Source: Proteobacteria bacterium ST_bin11 (GTDB taxonomy: Bacteria > Pseudomonadota > Gammaproteobacteria > Methylococcales > Methylomonadaceae). Taken from it: a DNA stretch of 64,000 nucleotides. The stretch is taken from assembly GCA_002083615.1 (NCBI GenBank), contig MSXO01000006.1:165535-229534 (forward strand), in the 5' to 3' direction. The position numbers and the translations under genes are program-made. Shown piece by piece: positions 51,823 through 61,027 of the stretch. The notes beneath the pieces were generated by a model. The model was given only the letters and a program-made list of their open reading frames with translations, ran no database searches and had not been told where the DNA came from. How positions within the stretch are numbered: position 1 is the first letter of the stretch; each line of letters begins with the position of its first letter.

Positions 51823-52568
51823 GCCGCTTGCCCTTCCAGCCAGCTATAACCACGTTCTTCCAGCTCCAATGCCAGTTCCGGTCCACCGGATTTAACAATC
51901 TTACCGTCGGCCAACACATGCACCACGTCAGGCTTGATATAGTCCAGCAGACGTTGGTAATGGGTGATCATCAAGAACGAACGTTCGGGGTTACGCAAGG
52001 AATTCACGCCTTCGGAGACGATACGCAGCGCGTCGATGTCCAAACCGGAATCGGTTTCGTCGAGGATGCAAAGCTTGGGCTCCAATATCGCCGCCTGCAA
52101 AATCTCGTTACGCTTCTTCTCACCGCCGGAAAAGCCTTCGTTAACCGCTCGGTATAAGAATTTTTCGTCCATCTGCAGCAACTTGACCTTGCTTTTGACA
52201 ATCGTCAGAAAATCCATGGCATCCACTTCCGGCAAGCCCTGATGCTTGCGCATCGCATTCAATGCGGCTTTCAACAAATAGATATTGCTGACGCCGGGGA
52301 TTTCCACCGGGTATTGAAAGGCCAGAAACACCCCTTCGCGAGCGCGGATTTCCGGGGCCAATTCCAGCAAGTCCTTGCCGTTATAAGTCACGCTGCCTTC
52401 GGTAACCGTGTAACCGGCTTTACCGGACAACACATGCGACAAGGTGCTCTTGCCGGCGCCGTTGGGGCCCATGATGGCGTGGACTTCGCCTGGGTTTATG
52501 TCCAGGGTTAGGCCTTTTAATATGGGTTTGTCGTTGATGGTTACGTGGAGATTTTTTATGCTGAGCAT
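51819..52568 (-). CDS. sufC: FeS assembly ATPase SufC
   Basis: 249 residues from ATG 52568 with AGGTGA 8 bases before it; a GTG at 52580 would add 4 residues. Walker A GPNGAGKST, ABC signature FSGGEKKR, Walker B LCILDETDSGLD. It powers the SufBCD complex. Its stop overlaps the sufD start. Upstream, nearly 900 bases of palindromic repeats part it from sufB, where most species have a gap of only tens of bases. Confidence 0.96.
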   Translation of the reverse strand: MLSIKNLHVTINDKPILKGLTLDINPGEVHAIMGPNGAGKSTLSHVLSGKAGYTVTEGSVTYNGKDLLELAPEIRAREGVFLAFQYPVEIPGVSNIYLLKAALNAMRKHQGLPEVDAMDFLTIVKSKVKLLQMDEKFLYRAVNEGFSGGEKKRNEILQAAILEPKLCILDETDSGLDIDALRIVSEGVNSLRNPERSFLMITHYQRLLDYIKPDVVHVLADGKIVKSGGPELALELEERGYSWLEGQAA

Positions 52569-52612
52569 ACGTTTAGTCACCTAATTTTTTTTCAAATAAT
52601 TCCGAACCTAAT

Positions 52613-52638
52613 CGTTCCCACGCTCCGGCGTGGGAACG
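52613..52638. repeat. Palindromic repeat, 11-bp arms
   Basis: CGTTCCCACGC, loop TCCG, then GCGTGGGAACG, all paired. This hairpin resembles interspersed CGTTCCCACGC repeats of proteobacteria. A second stem, GACGCT-cc-AGCGTC, follows at 52647-52660. Both are between sufC and repeat copy A. Confidence 0.8.
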
Positions 52639-52710
52639 CAGCCTTCGACGCTCCAGCGTCATCGTTAGCCTGGCTAGGTTGAAGCCAGCATTTAAATCTT
52701 TTGTTTTTTG

Positions 52711-52946
52711 TGTCGCTGACGCGACGGTTTTTTAATGTCGGGTCTCGGCCCGACAACCGAGATACTTTTCTTTGCTTGTCCAAAGAAAAGTATCCAAAAG
52801 AAAAGACACTCGGATGCCGCTTATTCCCTACGCTCCTCGCTTTTGAACGGGATTGCCGAAAGGGGCTTCCTGCCCCTTCGGCAACGTGCGGCATCCCTGC
52901 CGCACCCCAAGGGCTGATCCGTTCAAAAGCTCCGGTGCTCGGCGCG
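52711..52946 (+). repeat. Mosaic palindromic repeat, copy A (direct)
   Basis: About 236 bases holding several hairpins: GTCGC-tgac-GCGAC with T-run after it, GTCGGG-tctcgg-CCCGAC, and a 13-bp perfect stem ATACTTTTCTTTG/CAAAGAAAAGTAT at 52762-52793. It ends with AAAAGCTCCGGTGCTCGGCGCG (22 bases), which recurs inverted at 53152-53173; I give only positions for the rest. Reading frames over it carry no recognisable protein. Confidence 0.8.
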
Positions 52947-53004
52947 CGGCAGAGGGGACAAAACCATCAGCCGCCGAAGCCACCCACCCTAAAAATCGAA
53001 ATAC

Positions 53005-53076
53005 GTAGGATGTGCTGAACGGAGTGAAGCGCATCTGTCGCGAGCGATGCGCCTCCTATCGTCTTCAGCATCCTAC
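53005..53076. repeat. 72-base imperfect hairpin (REP-like)
   Basis: GTAGGATG at the left end pairs with CATCCTAC at the right end, and GCGCATC pairs with GATGCGC nearer the centre. The pattern (GTAGGATGnGCTGAACG...) is a widely spread proteobacterial repeat, recalled and not searched. It lies in the middle of the two inverted copies. Confidence 0.75.
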
Positions 53077-53151
53077 AATCCCTTCCCGCACAGCCATAAC
53101 AAAAAATAATTTTGCCGCTACCAATACCGTGATGGGGTTATCCCCGTTTGC

Positions 53152-53393
53152 CGCGCCGAGCACCGGAGCTTTTGTCGAGATTAGCCCGAAGGGGCAGCGC
53201 ATGGATGCGCTGCGTCGGCGGAGGGGCTGGGAAGCCCCTTCTGCCGACCCTCGACAAAAGCTTCGGAGCGCAGGATCAAAGCGGCATCCGGGTCGCCTTT
53301 TCTTTGGATACTTTCTTTTGGCGACGCAAAAGAAAGTATCGCGGCTGTCGGTCCGCGAACCGACATTAAAAACATCCGTCGCGACAGCGACAC
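53152..53393 (-). repeat. Mosaic palindromic repeat, copy B (inverted)
   Basis: Read on the minus strand this matches copy A in the same order: GTCGCTGTCGCGAC, TTTTTAATGTCGG, a 13-bp perfect stem with sequence ATACTTTCTTTTG/CAAAAGAAAGTAT (plus-strand 53308-53339), and the shared 22-base end. The identity is imperfect, with loops and central GC-rich stems differing. Copies A and B thus flank the 53005 hairpin as an inverted pair. Confidence 0.8.
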
Positions 53394-53407
53394 CTAAATA
53401 AAATAAT

Positions 53408-53455
53408 GAAAGCTAGAGCTTTCAAGACCGCGTTCCCAAGCCGGAGCTTGGGAAC
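53408..53455. repeat. Two adjacent perfect hairpins before sufB
   Basis: GAAAGCT-ag-AGCTTTC at 53408-53423, and GTTCCCAAGC-cgga-GCTTGGGAAC at 53432-53455. The second resembles the repeat at 52613. They lie 9 bases after the sufB stop on the minus strand, so they would be transcribed right after sufB and could limit read-through to sufC. Confidence 0.75.
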
Positions 53456-53464
53456 CAGAAAAAC

Positions 53465-54913
53465 CTAACCTACCGCGCCTTCCAAGCTAATCCCCAACAA
53501 CGCCTGTGCCTCAACCGCAAACTCCATCGGCAATTCCTTAAACACTTCCTTACAAAAACCATTCACAATCATCGACACCGCATCTTCCGCAGACAAACCA
53601 CGTTGTTGGCAAAAGAACAATTGATCTTCACTGATCTTGGAGGTGGTGGCTTCGTGCTCAATCTGAGCTGTCGGCTGCTTCACTTCCACATAGGGAAAGG
53701 TATGCGCGCCGCATTTATCACCAACCAACAGCGAATCACATTGGGTATGGTTGCGGGCGTTTTCGGCGGATTTGGCCACTTTCACCAAACCACGATAGGT
53801 GTTTTGCGCCCGACCGGCGGAAATACCCTTGGACACGATGGTGCTGCGGGTGTTTTTGCCGATGTGGATCATCTTGGTGCCGGTGTCGGCTTGTTGCAGG
53901 TTATTGGTCAAAGCCACTGAATAAAACTCGCCGACCGAATCATCGCCTAGCAATACGCAACTTGGGTATTTCCAAGTGATGGCGGAGCCGGTTTCGACTT
54001 GGGTCCAGGACACTTTGGAGTTATGTCCGCGACATTCGGCGCGCTTGGTAACAAAGTTATAGATGCCACCCTTTCCATCCTTGTCGCCTGGATACCAGTT
54101 TTGCACGGTGGAATATTTAATCTGGGCATTGTCTAAGGCCACAAGTTCTACCACCGCCGCATGCAGCTGGTTTTCGTCGCGCATTGGCGCGGTGCAGCCT
54201 TCCAGGTAGGAGACATGCGAGCCTTCATCGGCGATGATCAGGGTTCTTTCAAATTGGCCGGTGTTGGCGGCGTTGATCCGAAAATAGGTCGACAACTCCA
54301 TCGGGCAACGCACGCCCTTGGGGATGTACACAAAAGAACCGTCGGTAAACACAGCGGCATTCAGCGCAGCGAAGAAGTTATCGCCGGTCGGCACTACGCT
54401 ACCGAGGTATTGCTTCACTAATTCCGGATGTTCATGCAAGGCTTCGGAGATCGGGCAGAAAATCACCCCGGCATCTTTCAACTTACCTTTAAACGTAGTC
54501 GCGACCGACACGCTGTCGAACACTGCATCGACTGCGATACCAGCCAAGCGCTCTTGCTCGTCGAGCGGTATACCGAGCTTTTTATAGGTATCCAGCAACT
54601 CCGGATCGACTTCATCCAGGCTTTTCGGGCCGGCTTTCTTTGATTTTGGTGCCGAGTAGTAACTGATGGCTTGGTAATCGATAGGATCGATTTTCAGTTG
54701 CGCCCAGTCTGGCGATGGCATGGTCTGCCAATGCCGGAAGGCTTTAAGCCGATATTCCAGCATGAATTCCGGCTCGTTTTTGACTTTGGACAGCCGACGA
54801 ATCACGTCTTCGTCCAGGCCTGGCGGAAACGTATCGACTTCCAGTTCGGTTACAAAGCCTTGTTTGTATTCCTGACTGATGAGATGTTCAATTTCTTGTG
54901 CGCTGGTAGACAT
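53465..54913 (-). CDS. sufB: FeS cluster assembly protein SufB
   Basis: 482 residues, full length. Signature parts: DAVFDSVSVATTFKGKLK, IPKGVRCPMELSTYFRIN, DEGSHVSYLEGCTAP with the Cys-bearing loop, HTQCDSLLVGDKCGAHTFPY, and KISEDQLFFCQQRGLS. It is the scaffold core that, with SufC and SufD, builds nascent clusters. It follows the Rrf2 regulator by 14 bases on the same strand. Confidence 0.97.
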   Translation of the reverse strand: MSTSAQEIEHLISQEYKQGFVTELEVDTFPPGLDEDVIRRLSKVKNEPEFMLEYRLKAFRHWQTMPSPDWAQLKIDPIDYQAISYYSAPKSKKAGPKSLDEVDPELLDTYKKLGIPLDEQERLAGIAVDAVFDSVSVATTFKGKLKDAGVIFCPISEALHEHPELVKQYLGSVVPTGDNFFAALNAAVFTDGSFVYIPKGVRCPMELSTYFRINAANTGQFERTLIIADEGSHVSYLEGCTAPMRDENQLHAAVVELVALDNAQIKYSTVQNWYPGDKDGKGGIYNFVTKRAECRGHNSKVSWTQVETGSAITWKYPSCVLLGDDSVGEFYSVALTNNLQQADTGTKMIHIGKNTRSTIVSKGISAGRAQNTYRGLVKVAKSAENARNHTQCDSLLVGDKCGAHTFPYVEVKQPTAQIEHEATTSKISEDQLFFCQQRGLSAEDAVSMIVNGFCKEVFKELPMEFAVEAQALLGISLEGAVG

Positions 54914-54927
54914 AATCTTTTCAATAA

Positions 54928-55377
54928 TTAGCGAAACAACTGGTTCACCGGAATGGAGACTTCTTCCGGCGGCTTAAACGGCAAAATCAAATCAGCCAAG
55001 GTTACCGATTCCAGTGCATTGGCGATCTTTTGGTTGATCAAATGCCAATTGCCTTGAATCCGGCAGCCGCTGGCTTGATCGCAACTCTTGTGCGATACGG
55101 TACATTCAGTCAGGGCAATCGGCCCTTCCAAAGCAAAAATCACGGTGGCCACGCTGATCCGGCTAGGCTCTTTAGCCAAGGCGTAGCCGCCTTTCGCGCC
55201 GCGCATAGACACCAAAACACCTGCCTTGAGCAATATCTTTAAGATCTTGCTTACCGTTGGCTGCGAGATGCCGGTGGCTTCAGCAATTTCTAAAGCTCCA
55301 TGCACACGACTCCTGTCCCTGGCCATATAACTCAGGATCACCGTGGCATAGTCTGTTAGCTTGCTCAACCTTAACAT
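54928..55377 (-). CDS. Rrf2-family SUF regulator
   Basis: 149 residues. LRLSKLTDYATVILSYMA at the start, a winged helix with EATGISQPTVSKILKILLKAG and the wing RGAKGGYALAKEPSRI, then the cluster-binding Cys in TECTVSHKSC and SGC. This is the SUF-linked subgroup of IscR-like regulators (TIGR02944). It probably senses cluster supply and controls its own operon. It is the first gene of the suf operon, with a palindrome 21 bases before it. Confidence 0.94.
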   Translation of the reverse strand: MLRLSKLTDYATVILSYMARDRSRVHGALEIAEATGISQPTVSKILKILLKAGVLVSMRGAKGGYALAKEPSRISVATVIFALEGPIALTECTVSHKSCDQASGCRIQGNWHLINQKIANALESVTLADLILPFKPPEEVSIPVNQLFR

Positions 55378-55397
55378 TGCACTCCTTGGATATTTAG

Positions 55398-55410
55398 GAC
55401 TATTTTAGTC
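55398..55410. promoter_or_regulatory. Candidate Rrf2 operator at the suf promoter
   Basis: GACTA-ttt-TAGTC is a perfect inverted repeat in an AT-rich stretch, 21 bases upstream of the regulator start. Its place and symmetry fit autoregulation by the Rrf2 dimer. The site sequence is not tested. Confidence 0.4.
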
Positions 55411-55627
55411 TTATTTAATTCCCGAGTAAACAGCTAGGTTATTAAATTTTAGTCTTTCGTCGATGCTACAACTGCTGTACGCGACTACACTAACAAGCAC
55501 TTCTAATTGTTCACTGGTCACCCGCCAAAAAACAAAATGCGCTTGGAGAATTTTTCCCTGAAATTCTTGGTTTTTTGCAATACACTTCTTGGTGACAAAA
55601 ACATCCCGCCTCATTTGAATTAGAGCC

Positions 55628-56395
55628 ATGACCCGATATCGCAGCCCCATCGTTTTGATGTATCACGGTACGCCAGATAGTAAGCCTGAGTCGCATTACT
55701 CGATTCGGGCGAGCTTGTTTGCAGAGCATTTGCGATATTTGCGGCAAGAAGGCTGGTCAACGGTTTTGTTCAAAGACCTGCAGAACCCCGAATCACTGCC
55801 TGAAAAAACCGTGGTGATAACATTTGATGATGGCTACGAAGACAATTATTCCGGGGCTTTTTTACCGCTGATGACAAATGGAATGAAGGCAACCTGGTTT
55901 ATTGCAACTGATTGCATAGGCGGTCACGCGCATTGGTTAGGTAAACCATCAACGCAAACTCGGATGTTAAGCTCGGAACGCTTGTCAGAAATGCATGCCG
56001 CCGGAATGGAAATTGCTTCCCACACCAGTTCGCATCCCGACCTCTCAATGCTTAGCAAAGAGCAACAACAAATAGAGTTTTCAAAAGCCAAAGCCGTACT
56101 GGAAAATTTGCTGTCCACCCAAGTGACCAGCCTAGCTTATCCATTCGGCAAATTTAACGCTGACTCGGTGACTTTAGCAGAACAGACCGGCTATAGGATG
56201 GCCTGCACTACCCGCCCAGGCTGGTACGATAGCGAACCAAACCCTTACATGGTCAGGCGCATTGCCATATTTTCCGGTGACAGCGCAAGCACGCTGGCCC
56301 GCAAACTGAATTTCGCAGATAACGACGTATCCTGGAAAAAAATGACTCGCTACTATGCCGGGCGTGTTTGGGATAAACTGATAACCCAATTTTGA
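55628..56395 (+). CDS. Polysaccharide deacetylase (NodB homology)
   Basis: 255 residues. VLMYHGTP at the start, the metal-binding TFDDGYEDN, SHTSSHPDLS with the two His, and LAYPFGKFN. It would remove acetyl groups from N-acetylhexosamine polymers. There is no signal peptide, so it may act in the cytoplasm on a lipid-linked or nucleotide precursor, or be exported by other means. It begins the plus-strand glycan group. Confidence 0.9.
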   Translation: MTRYRSPIVLMYHGTPDSKPESHYSIRASLFAEHLRYLRQEGWSTVLFKDLQNPESLPEKTVVITFDDGYEDNYSGAFLPLMTNGMKATWFIATDCIGGHAHWLGKPSTQTRMLSSERLSEMHAAGMEIASHTSSHPDLSMLSKEQQQIEFSKAKAVLENLLSTQVTSLAYPFGKFNADSVTLAEQTGYRMACTTRPGWYDSEPNPYMVRRIAIFSGDSASTLARKLNFADNDVSWKKMTRYYAGRVWDKLITQF

Positions 56396-56566
56396 TTGAA
56401 AATAGGGATGCATGTTATGGCAACCTTAGAAGCAATCCGCGATGGGCTTATCGCAAGCCCCCTTCCAGAATGCATAATCCTTGATGCATCTCCCTGACAA
56501 ATCGAGCCTTAAGAACATTACTTTACGTGACAATTCAACACAACACTCTGCGCCTTGACATCGAAA

Positions 56567-57532
56567 ATGAGTCCAGAACAAGCCTCCAAAAAACTCACAT
56601 TCGCTTTTTGCACTTATAATCGTTCAAAACGATTAGCGAATCTGGTCTCGGCTATGCGCGCACAATCCTGCCCGATTCCCTTTGAAATACTTGCCGTAGA
56701 CAACAATAGTAGCGATGCAACAGGCGATGTATTGAAACAACTTGCGCAATTGCCTGGCCCATTGCTCCGCTGCGTGCATGAACCCAATCAAGGTATCGTC
56801 GCAGCGCGTAACAGAGCCATACAAGAAGCAATAGATTCCGATATTCTGGTGTTTATCGACGACGATGAACTGCCTTTGAGCGGTCTCTTGGAAGCAGTCG
56901 TCGACGCATGCCTGAGCGAAGGCGCGGAATGCGTTGGCGGACGTATCGATATAGACTTTACAGACCATCAACAACCAAGTTGGCTTGATAGCGAATTATT
57001 AGGGTTTCTAGGGGCGTTGGATCACGGCGATCAGGCCTTTTGGATAGAAGACAATACTACGCCTGTTTGGGCTGGCAACATCGCTTATGACATGACGATG
57101 TTCCGTAAAGACCCCGCATTACGCTTTGACAGTAGGTATGACCGCAAAGGGAAAACCGTAGGAGGAGGCGAAGACGTGATGATGTTTAATGCTCTGCTCC
57201 AGCAAAAGCGCCGGATGCGTTATCGCCCAGATATGGCAATACTTCATGACGTCGAGCCATGGCGACTCCGGCGACACTATTTTCTGGAGGTTCATTTTCT
57301 GGCCGGCTATCGCGGCGCTGTTAATGATTTTCCTACCTATATCCGCACCTACCTGGGGATACCACCTTTCTTAATCTCGCAAATTGTCCGCCAAAGCTGG
57401 CAATGGCTTTTATTGGCATGCACCGCAAAAAATAGCCTACGCCAAGCAATGAATGTAAGCTATTCTCTTGGGCAAATCTGCGGATGTTTTTCGCGTTGGA
57501 AAAATAAAAAACCAACAAATAAATTAAATTAA
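56567..57532 (+). CDS. Glycosyltransferase family 2
   Basis: 321 residues from ATG 56567 (the frame begins with a TTG 12 bases earlier). GT-A pattern: FAFCTYNRSKRLANLV, EILAVDNNSSDATGDV, VAARNRAIQEA and LVFIDDDELPLSG with the metal-binding DxD. A C-terminal extension has the basic helix WRLRRHYFLEVHFL. Sugar and acceptor cannot be told. It is in line with the deacetylase and the O-ligase. Confidence 0.88.
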   Translation: MSPEQASKKLTFAFCTYNRSKRLANLVSAMRAQSCPIPFEILAVDNNSSDATGDVLKQLAQLPGPLLRCVHEPNQGIVAARNRAIQEAIDSDILVFIDDDELPLSGLLEAVVDACLSEGAECVGGRIDIDFTDHQQPSWLDSELLGFLGALDHGDQAFWIEDNTTPVWAGNIAYDMTMFRKDPALRFDSRYDRKGKTVGGGEDVMMFNALLQQKRRMRYRPDMAILHDVEPWRLRRHYFLEVHFLAGYRGAVNDFPTYIRTYLGIPPFLISQIVRQSWQWLLLACTAKNSLRQAMNVSYSLGQICGCFSRWKNKKPTNKLN

Positions 57533-57585
57533 GCCGATATTAAAAATCTGGATTTATTGTAATTTAACTTACCAAATCAAACTCC

Positions 57586-58848
57586 GTGCGTGACTTAGTT
57601 GTTCTGATCTTTCTCTTATGCTGCATAGGCGCCGCGATAAAAAAGCCGTGGTGGGGCGCGCTTTCTTTAGCGATATTCAGCTACTTAAACCCTCACGCCT
57701 ATGCATGGGGCGCTGTTCGTTCTCTGCCCGTATATTATGTACTGTTTCTGGTAGTTATGGTGAGCACATTCACCACTAAAGATAAACAGCCTATTCCTAA
57801 AGATTGGCGGATTTCTACTTTCATAGCTCTATGGTGTTATTTTATTTTTACCACCACTCAAGCCCCGTTACAGGAGGTTTCCTGGAGTAAATTCTTGTTT
57901 GTAACTAAAGTATTTATACCGTTCTATTTCACATGGGTGCTAATCAATACTAGAGAAAAGCTTTACTATTTAATTTCCACCATAGGCGCATCCATCGGCA
58001 TAGTTGCAGTGAAAGGCGGTATATTCGCAATTTTGACAGGCTTTGGCCACCGGGTATACGGCCCCCCCAACACGCAATTTGAAGACAACAACTTATTCGC
58101 CGTTGCAATGCTCATCGCGATTCCTCTTCTATTGGTTTGGGAAAAAGAATTACAGAAAACTTGGCTTAAAAAGGGAATATTGCTATCGATTCCAGTTATC
58201 TATGCCGCCTCCTTGTCGTCATGGTCTCGCGGCGCATTGCTTACCATGATTGCTTTAACGTTCACCCTAATTTCCAACAGTAAGCGTAAATACTTGATGA
58301 TCCCGCTAGTAATTGGCGGCGCGTTTTTTGTCATCCCCTACCTGCCTGAAGAATGGTTCGGTCGGATGCACACCATGGAGACATATGAGGAAGATGCTTC
58401 CGCTATGTCGCGCATTGAAGCCTGGACAGATGGCTGGAATTACGTTCTTAGCAATCCGCTCACTGGGGCCGGATTTGACGGCTGGATGCACGTAACCATG
58501 CGCGACTGGCACAGTTCTTATATTGAAATGCTAGCGGAACATGGTTTTATAGCATTTGGTTTGTGGATTTCTTTAATACTGGGTAGCGTTTTCGGGTTAA
58601 CCCGTCTGTCCAGACAAGCCAAACAGATAGAAGGTATGGAATGGGTCCGCCACTATTGCCTCATGGTCAGAACATCGATTGTTTGTTATATGGTTGGGAC
58701 GGCTTTCCTCGGCTTATCCTACTGGGATTTAATATATCATTTGGTTTTCATATCTATGTTAATTAAAAAATTCGCGTTGCAAGATTTTTCGGAAAAAGCA
58801 CTGATAAACGAACAGCAATATAAGAAGAACCGAAAGTTAGTACTTTGA
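57586..58848 (+). CDS. Exosortase-A-associated O-glycosylation ligase (O-antigen ligase family)
   Basis: 420 residues, about ten membrane helices. RDLVVLIFLLCCIGAAIKKP and FSYLNPHAYAWG at the start are typical of TIGR03097, the probable O-glycosylation ligase found with exosortase A; WSRGALLTM and SRIEAWTDGW-like residues are in the Wzy_C region. Start is GTG 57586. It would transfer a glycan chain to protein or lipid in the periplasm, possibly to the VPLP-tailed proteins of the window. Its stop overlaps the TTG of the next frame, but the next gene's ATG is at 58884. Confidence 0.85.
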   Translation: MRDLVVLIFLLCCIGAAIKKPWWGALSLAIFSYLNPHAYAWGAVRSLPVYYVLFLVVMVSTFTTKDKQPIPKDWRISTFIALWCYFIFTTTQAPLQEVSWSKFLFVTKVFIPFYFTWVLINTREKLYYLISTIGASIGIVAVKGGIFAILTGFGHRVYGPPNTQFEDNNLFAVAMLIAIPLLLVWEKELQKTWLKKGILLSIPVIYAASLSSWSRGALLTMIALTFTLISNSKRKYLMIPLVIGGAFFVIPYLPEEWFGRMHTMETYEEDASAMSRIEAWTDGWNYVLSNPLTGAGFDGWMHVTMRDWHSSYIEMLAEHGFIAFGLWISLILGSVFGLTRLSRQAKQIEGMEWVRHYCLMVRTSIVCYMVGTAFLGLSYWDLIYHLVFISMLIKKFALQDFSEKALINEQQYKKNRKLVL

Positions 58849-58883
58849 TCACCAACTGCATTAATCCAATCGAACAATTAGAG

Positions 58884-60959
58884 ATGGAAAAAATACTGCT
58901 ATCGTTCTACAGCTCATCCATTGCCGCACTCCTTTGCACTATTTCCTTAATATTATTAACACTACATAACTATTCTCGAACCGGACCTGGCATCCAGAAA
59001 GAGATAGAAAAAAAATTTGGTTATTATGTGGTTTTCGCCCTATCCCGTTTAGCTTTTTGGTTATTTATAATATTTTTTCTTACATCCTTACCTGGTTCTA
59101 TAACAGCTTATGCCTTATCCAAAATTATCGACTTAGTAAATTATGAATTCGTTACAGACTTAATAGCTTGTTTAATATCCACAAGCTTGATTACCTCTTA
59201 TTTTTTTCTACATCAACTACTATACACTCCGGGTACAATTCAGCTATCTTTCCAGTACAGATTTTCTAGGTTGTTTGTTATATGGAAAATATTATCCCCG
59301 GCGCTAATAACCGGCATAAAGATTTCTTTAATTACTTTTATGTCAATAGCATCTGCCATGGCCGTATTTTTTGCTAGGGATGAAAATAATATACCGCTAG
59401 CAATCTATATCTTAGGCTTGGCTACTTTGTACGCCTACATCTACTACGCAACGAATACTAAAGAACCAGCTGTCGCCATAGCCCCAAACCTTGGAAAACC
59501 TAATGTAGTAATGATAGGCTCTGACACATTGCGCCATGATAGATTAGGCGGCAGTAACTATCACAGAAACCTTACCCCTAATATCGATAAATTAAGCGCG
59601 AACGGTTTACGGCTCTTTAAATGCATAACCCCTGTTGCTAGAACCGCACCGAGTATAGCCTCGCTATTTACTGGACTCTGGCCTCATCACCATAAAATTC
59701 GTGACAATTATCCCTCCCTGGCCGACTGTAAATTGCCACAGCAGTCTTTGATTGACATATTGAACGAGCACGGCTACTTGACTGCGTCGATTTCGGATTG
59801 GTGCGGAGCCGATTTCGCAAAAATAAGTTTTAACTTTAAGGAAATCTCCGTCGCCGAAGATCAATGGAATATAAAGCTACTACTAAGACAAGGACCTTCT
59901 TTAATAAGAAACGTGTTGTCGCTATTCACAAATAATGCCTTGGGAAAACGTTTCTTACCCGAGTTCTATTATCTGGCTGGCGTGCCCTTGACCCGAAGCT
60001 TGGGCCGCGAATGCCGCCAGTTAATTGCCCGTTCCGCGAAAAACGCAGAGCCATTTTTTATAAACTTGTTCACTTCGGCTACTCATGTCCCGTTCAATTC
60101 GGAGTATCCCTATTACAACTTATTTACACCAAAAGACTACAAAGGTGAATCACGATTCATTATGACCCGACTCGCTTCAGCTGAAGAAATCATCAAGAAA
60201 CAGGAAAAGAGCTCCGAATATTTCGATATACCCCAAATCATTAATTTATATGACAGCTGCGTCAAACAATTCGACGACGAAGTGGGAAAAATAATTGATT
60301 ATATTGAAAAATCTGGCTTATTGGATAATACCATCGTAATCATATACAGCGATCATGGCGCAGATTTTTTTGAAACTGGATGCTGGGGACAGGGTAATAC
60401 TTTAGTTGGGGATGATCCTAGCGGCAGAATTCCAATCGTCATAAAAGGCCCCGGCGTACCGATTGGGGTAAACTTTGAGCCGACTACCCGCTCTATAGAC
60501 GTAATGCCTACTTTGTTAGATTTGTTGAATATCCCTATTCCAACGAATCTGGACGGTGTTAATTTGATCCCCTATGTGAAAGCGCAGAAATCGCCTGAAC
60601 TTTTTGCCTTTCAAGAAACAGGAATTTGGCTAGGAAAGATACCCGGCTTACATCCCGAACAAATTTTATATCCCAATATTGTTGAATTACTAGATATACC
60701 CGATAAAAAATCCGGCACACTGGTGGTCAATGAAAAACATTATCCTACGGTCATTCGGGCTAAAAGCCGCTCTATACAAAACGAAAAGTGGAAATTAATT
60801 TACATCGCGACGTATAAAGCGCCTGTTTATCAGCTTTACGACCTAGAAAACGACCCCTATCTTGATGTAATAGAGTCTCACTCTGAAGTATTTGCAGAGC
60901 TTAAAAAGCTCTTGGATAGTCACATCGAAAGTGACCCATTATTTAAGTCTCATGATTGA
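58884..60959 (+). CDS. Membrane-bound sulfatase-fold enzyme with Thr in the nucleophile position
   Basis: 691 residues from ATG 58884. The first 190 or so have about five membrane helices, then an alkaline-phosphatase-superfamily domain: VVMIGSDTLRHDRLGG with metal Asp, TPVARTAPSIASLFTGLWPH where sulfatases have C/S-x-P-x-R, and IYSDHGADFFETG. The absence of the Cys/Ser and Arg suggests a Thr nucleophile as in phosphoethanolamine or glycerophosphate transferases rather than a true sulfatase. It could add a phospho-group to the glycan. The base composition is AT-rich compared with the neighbours. Confidence 0.8.
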   Translation: MEKILLSFYSSSIAALLCTISLILLTLHNYSRTGPGIQKEIEKKFGYYVVFALSRLAFWLFIIFFLTSLPGSITAYALSKIIDLVNYEFVTDLIACLISTSLITSYFFLHQLLYTPGTIQLSFQYRFSRLFVIWKILSPALITGIKISLITFMSIASAMAVFFARDENNIPLAIYILGLATLYAYIYYATNTKEPAVAIAPNLGKPNVVMIGSDTLRHDRLGGSNYHRNLTPNIDKLSANGLRLFKCITPVARTAPSIASLFTGLWPHHHKIRDNYPSLADCKLPQQSLIDILNEHGYLTASISDWCGADFAKISFNFKEISVAEDQWNIKLLLRQGPSLIRNVLSLFTNNALGKRFLPEFYYLAGVPLTRSLGRECRQLIARSAKNAEPFFINLFTSATHVPFNSEYPYYNLFTPKDYKGESRFIMTRLASAEEIIKKQEKSSEYFDIPQIINLYDSCVKQFDDEVGKIIDYIEKSGLLDNTIVIIYSDHGADFFETGCWGQGNTLVGDDPSGRIPIVIKGPGVPIGVNFEPTTRSIDVMPTLLDLLNIPIPTNLDGVNLIPYVKAQKSPELFAFQETGIWLGKIPGLHPEQILYPNIVELLDIPDKKSGTLVVNEKHYPTVIRAKSRSIQNEKWKLIYIATYKAPVYQLYDLENDPYLDVIESHSEVFAELKKLLDSHIESDPLFKSHD

Positions 60960-61027
60960 ATATAAATAATAAAGATAGTCAGGTCACCGAACTTAAAAAT
61001 GCCACGCCCGAGACTATCGAAAATTAT

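Noticed and set aside
52592..53401. Several overlapping reading frames on both strands between sufC and sufB
   Set aside because: They lie over GC-rich inverted repeats, change with every hairpin, and show no protein pattern.
52613..53455. Possible CRISPR array
   Set aside because: The repeats are palindromes of different length and sequence with no regular spacers, and no cas gene is present.
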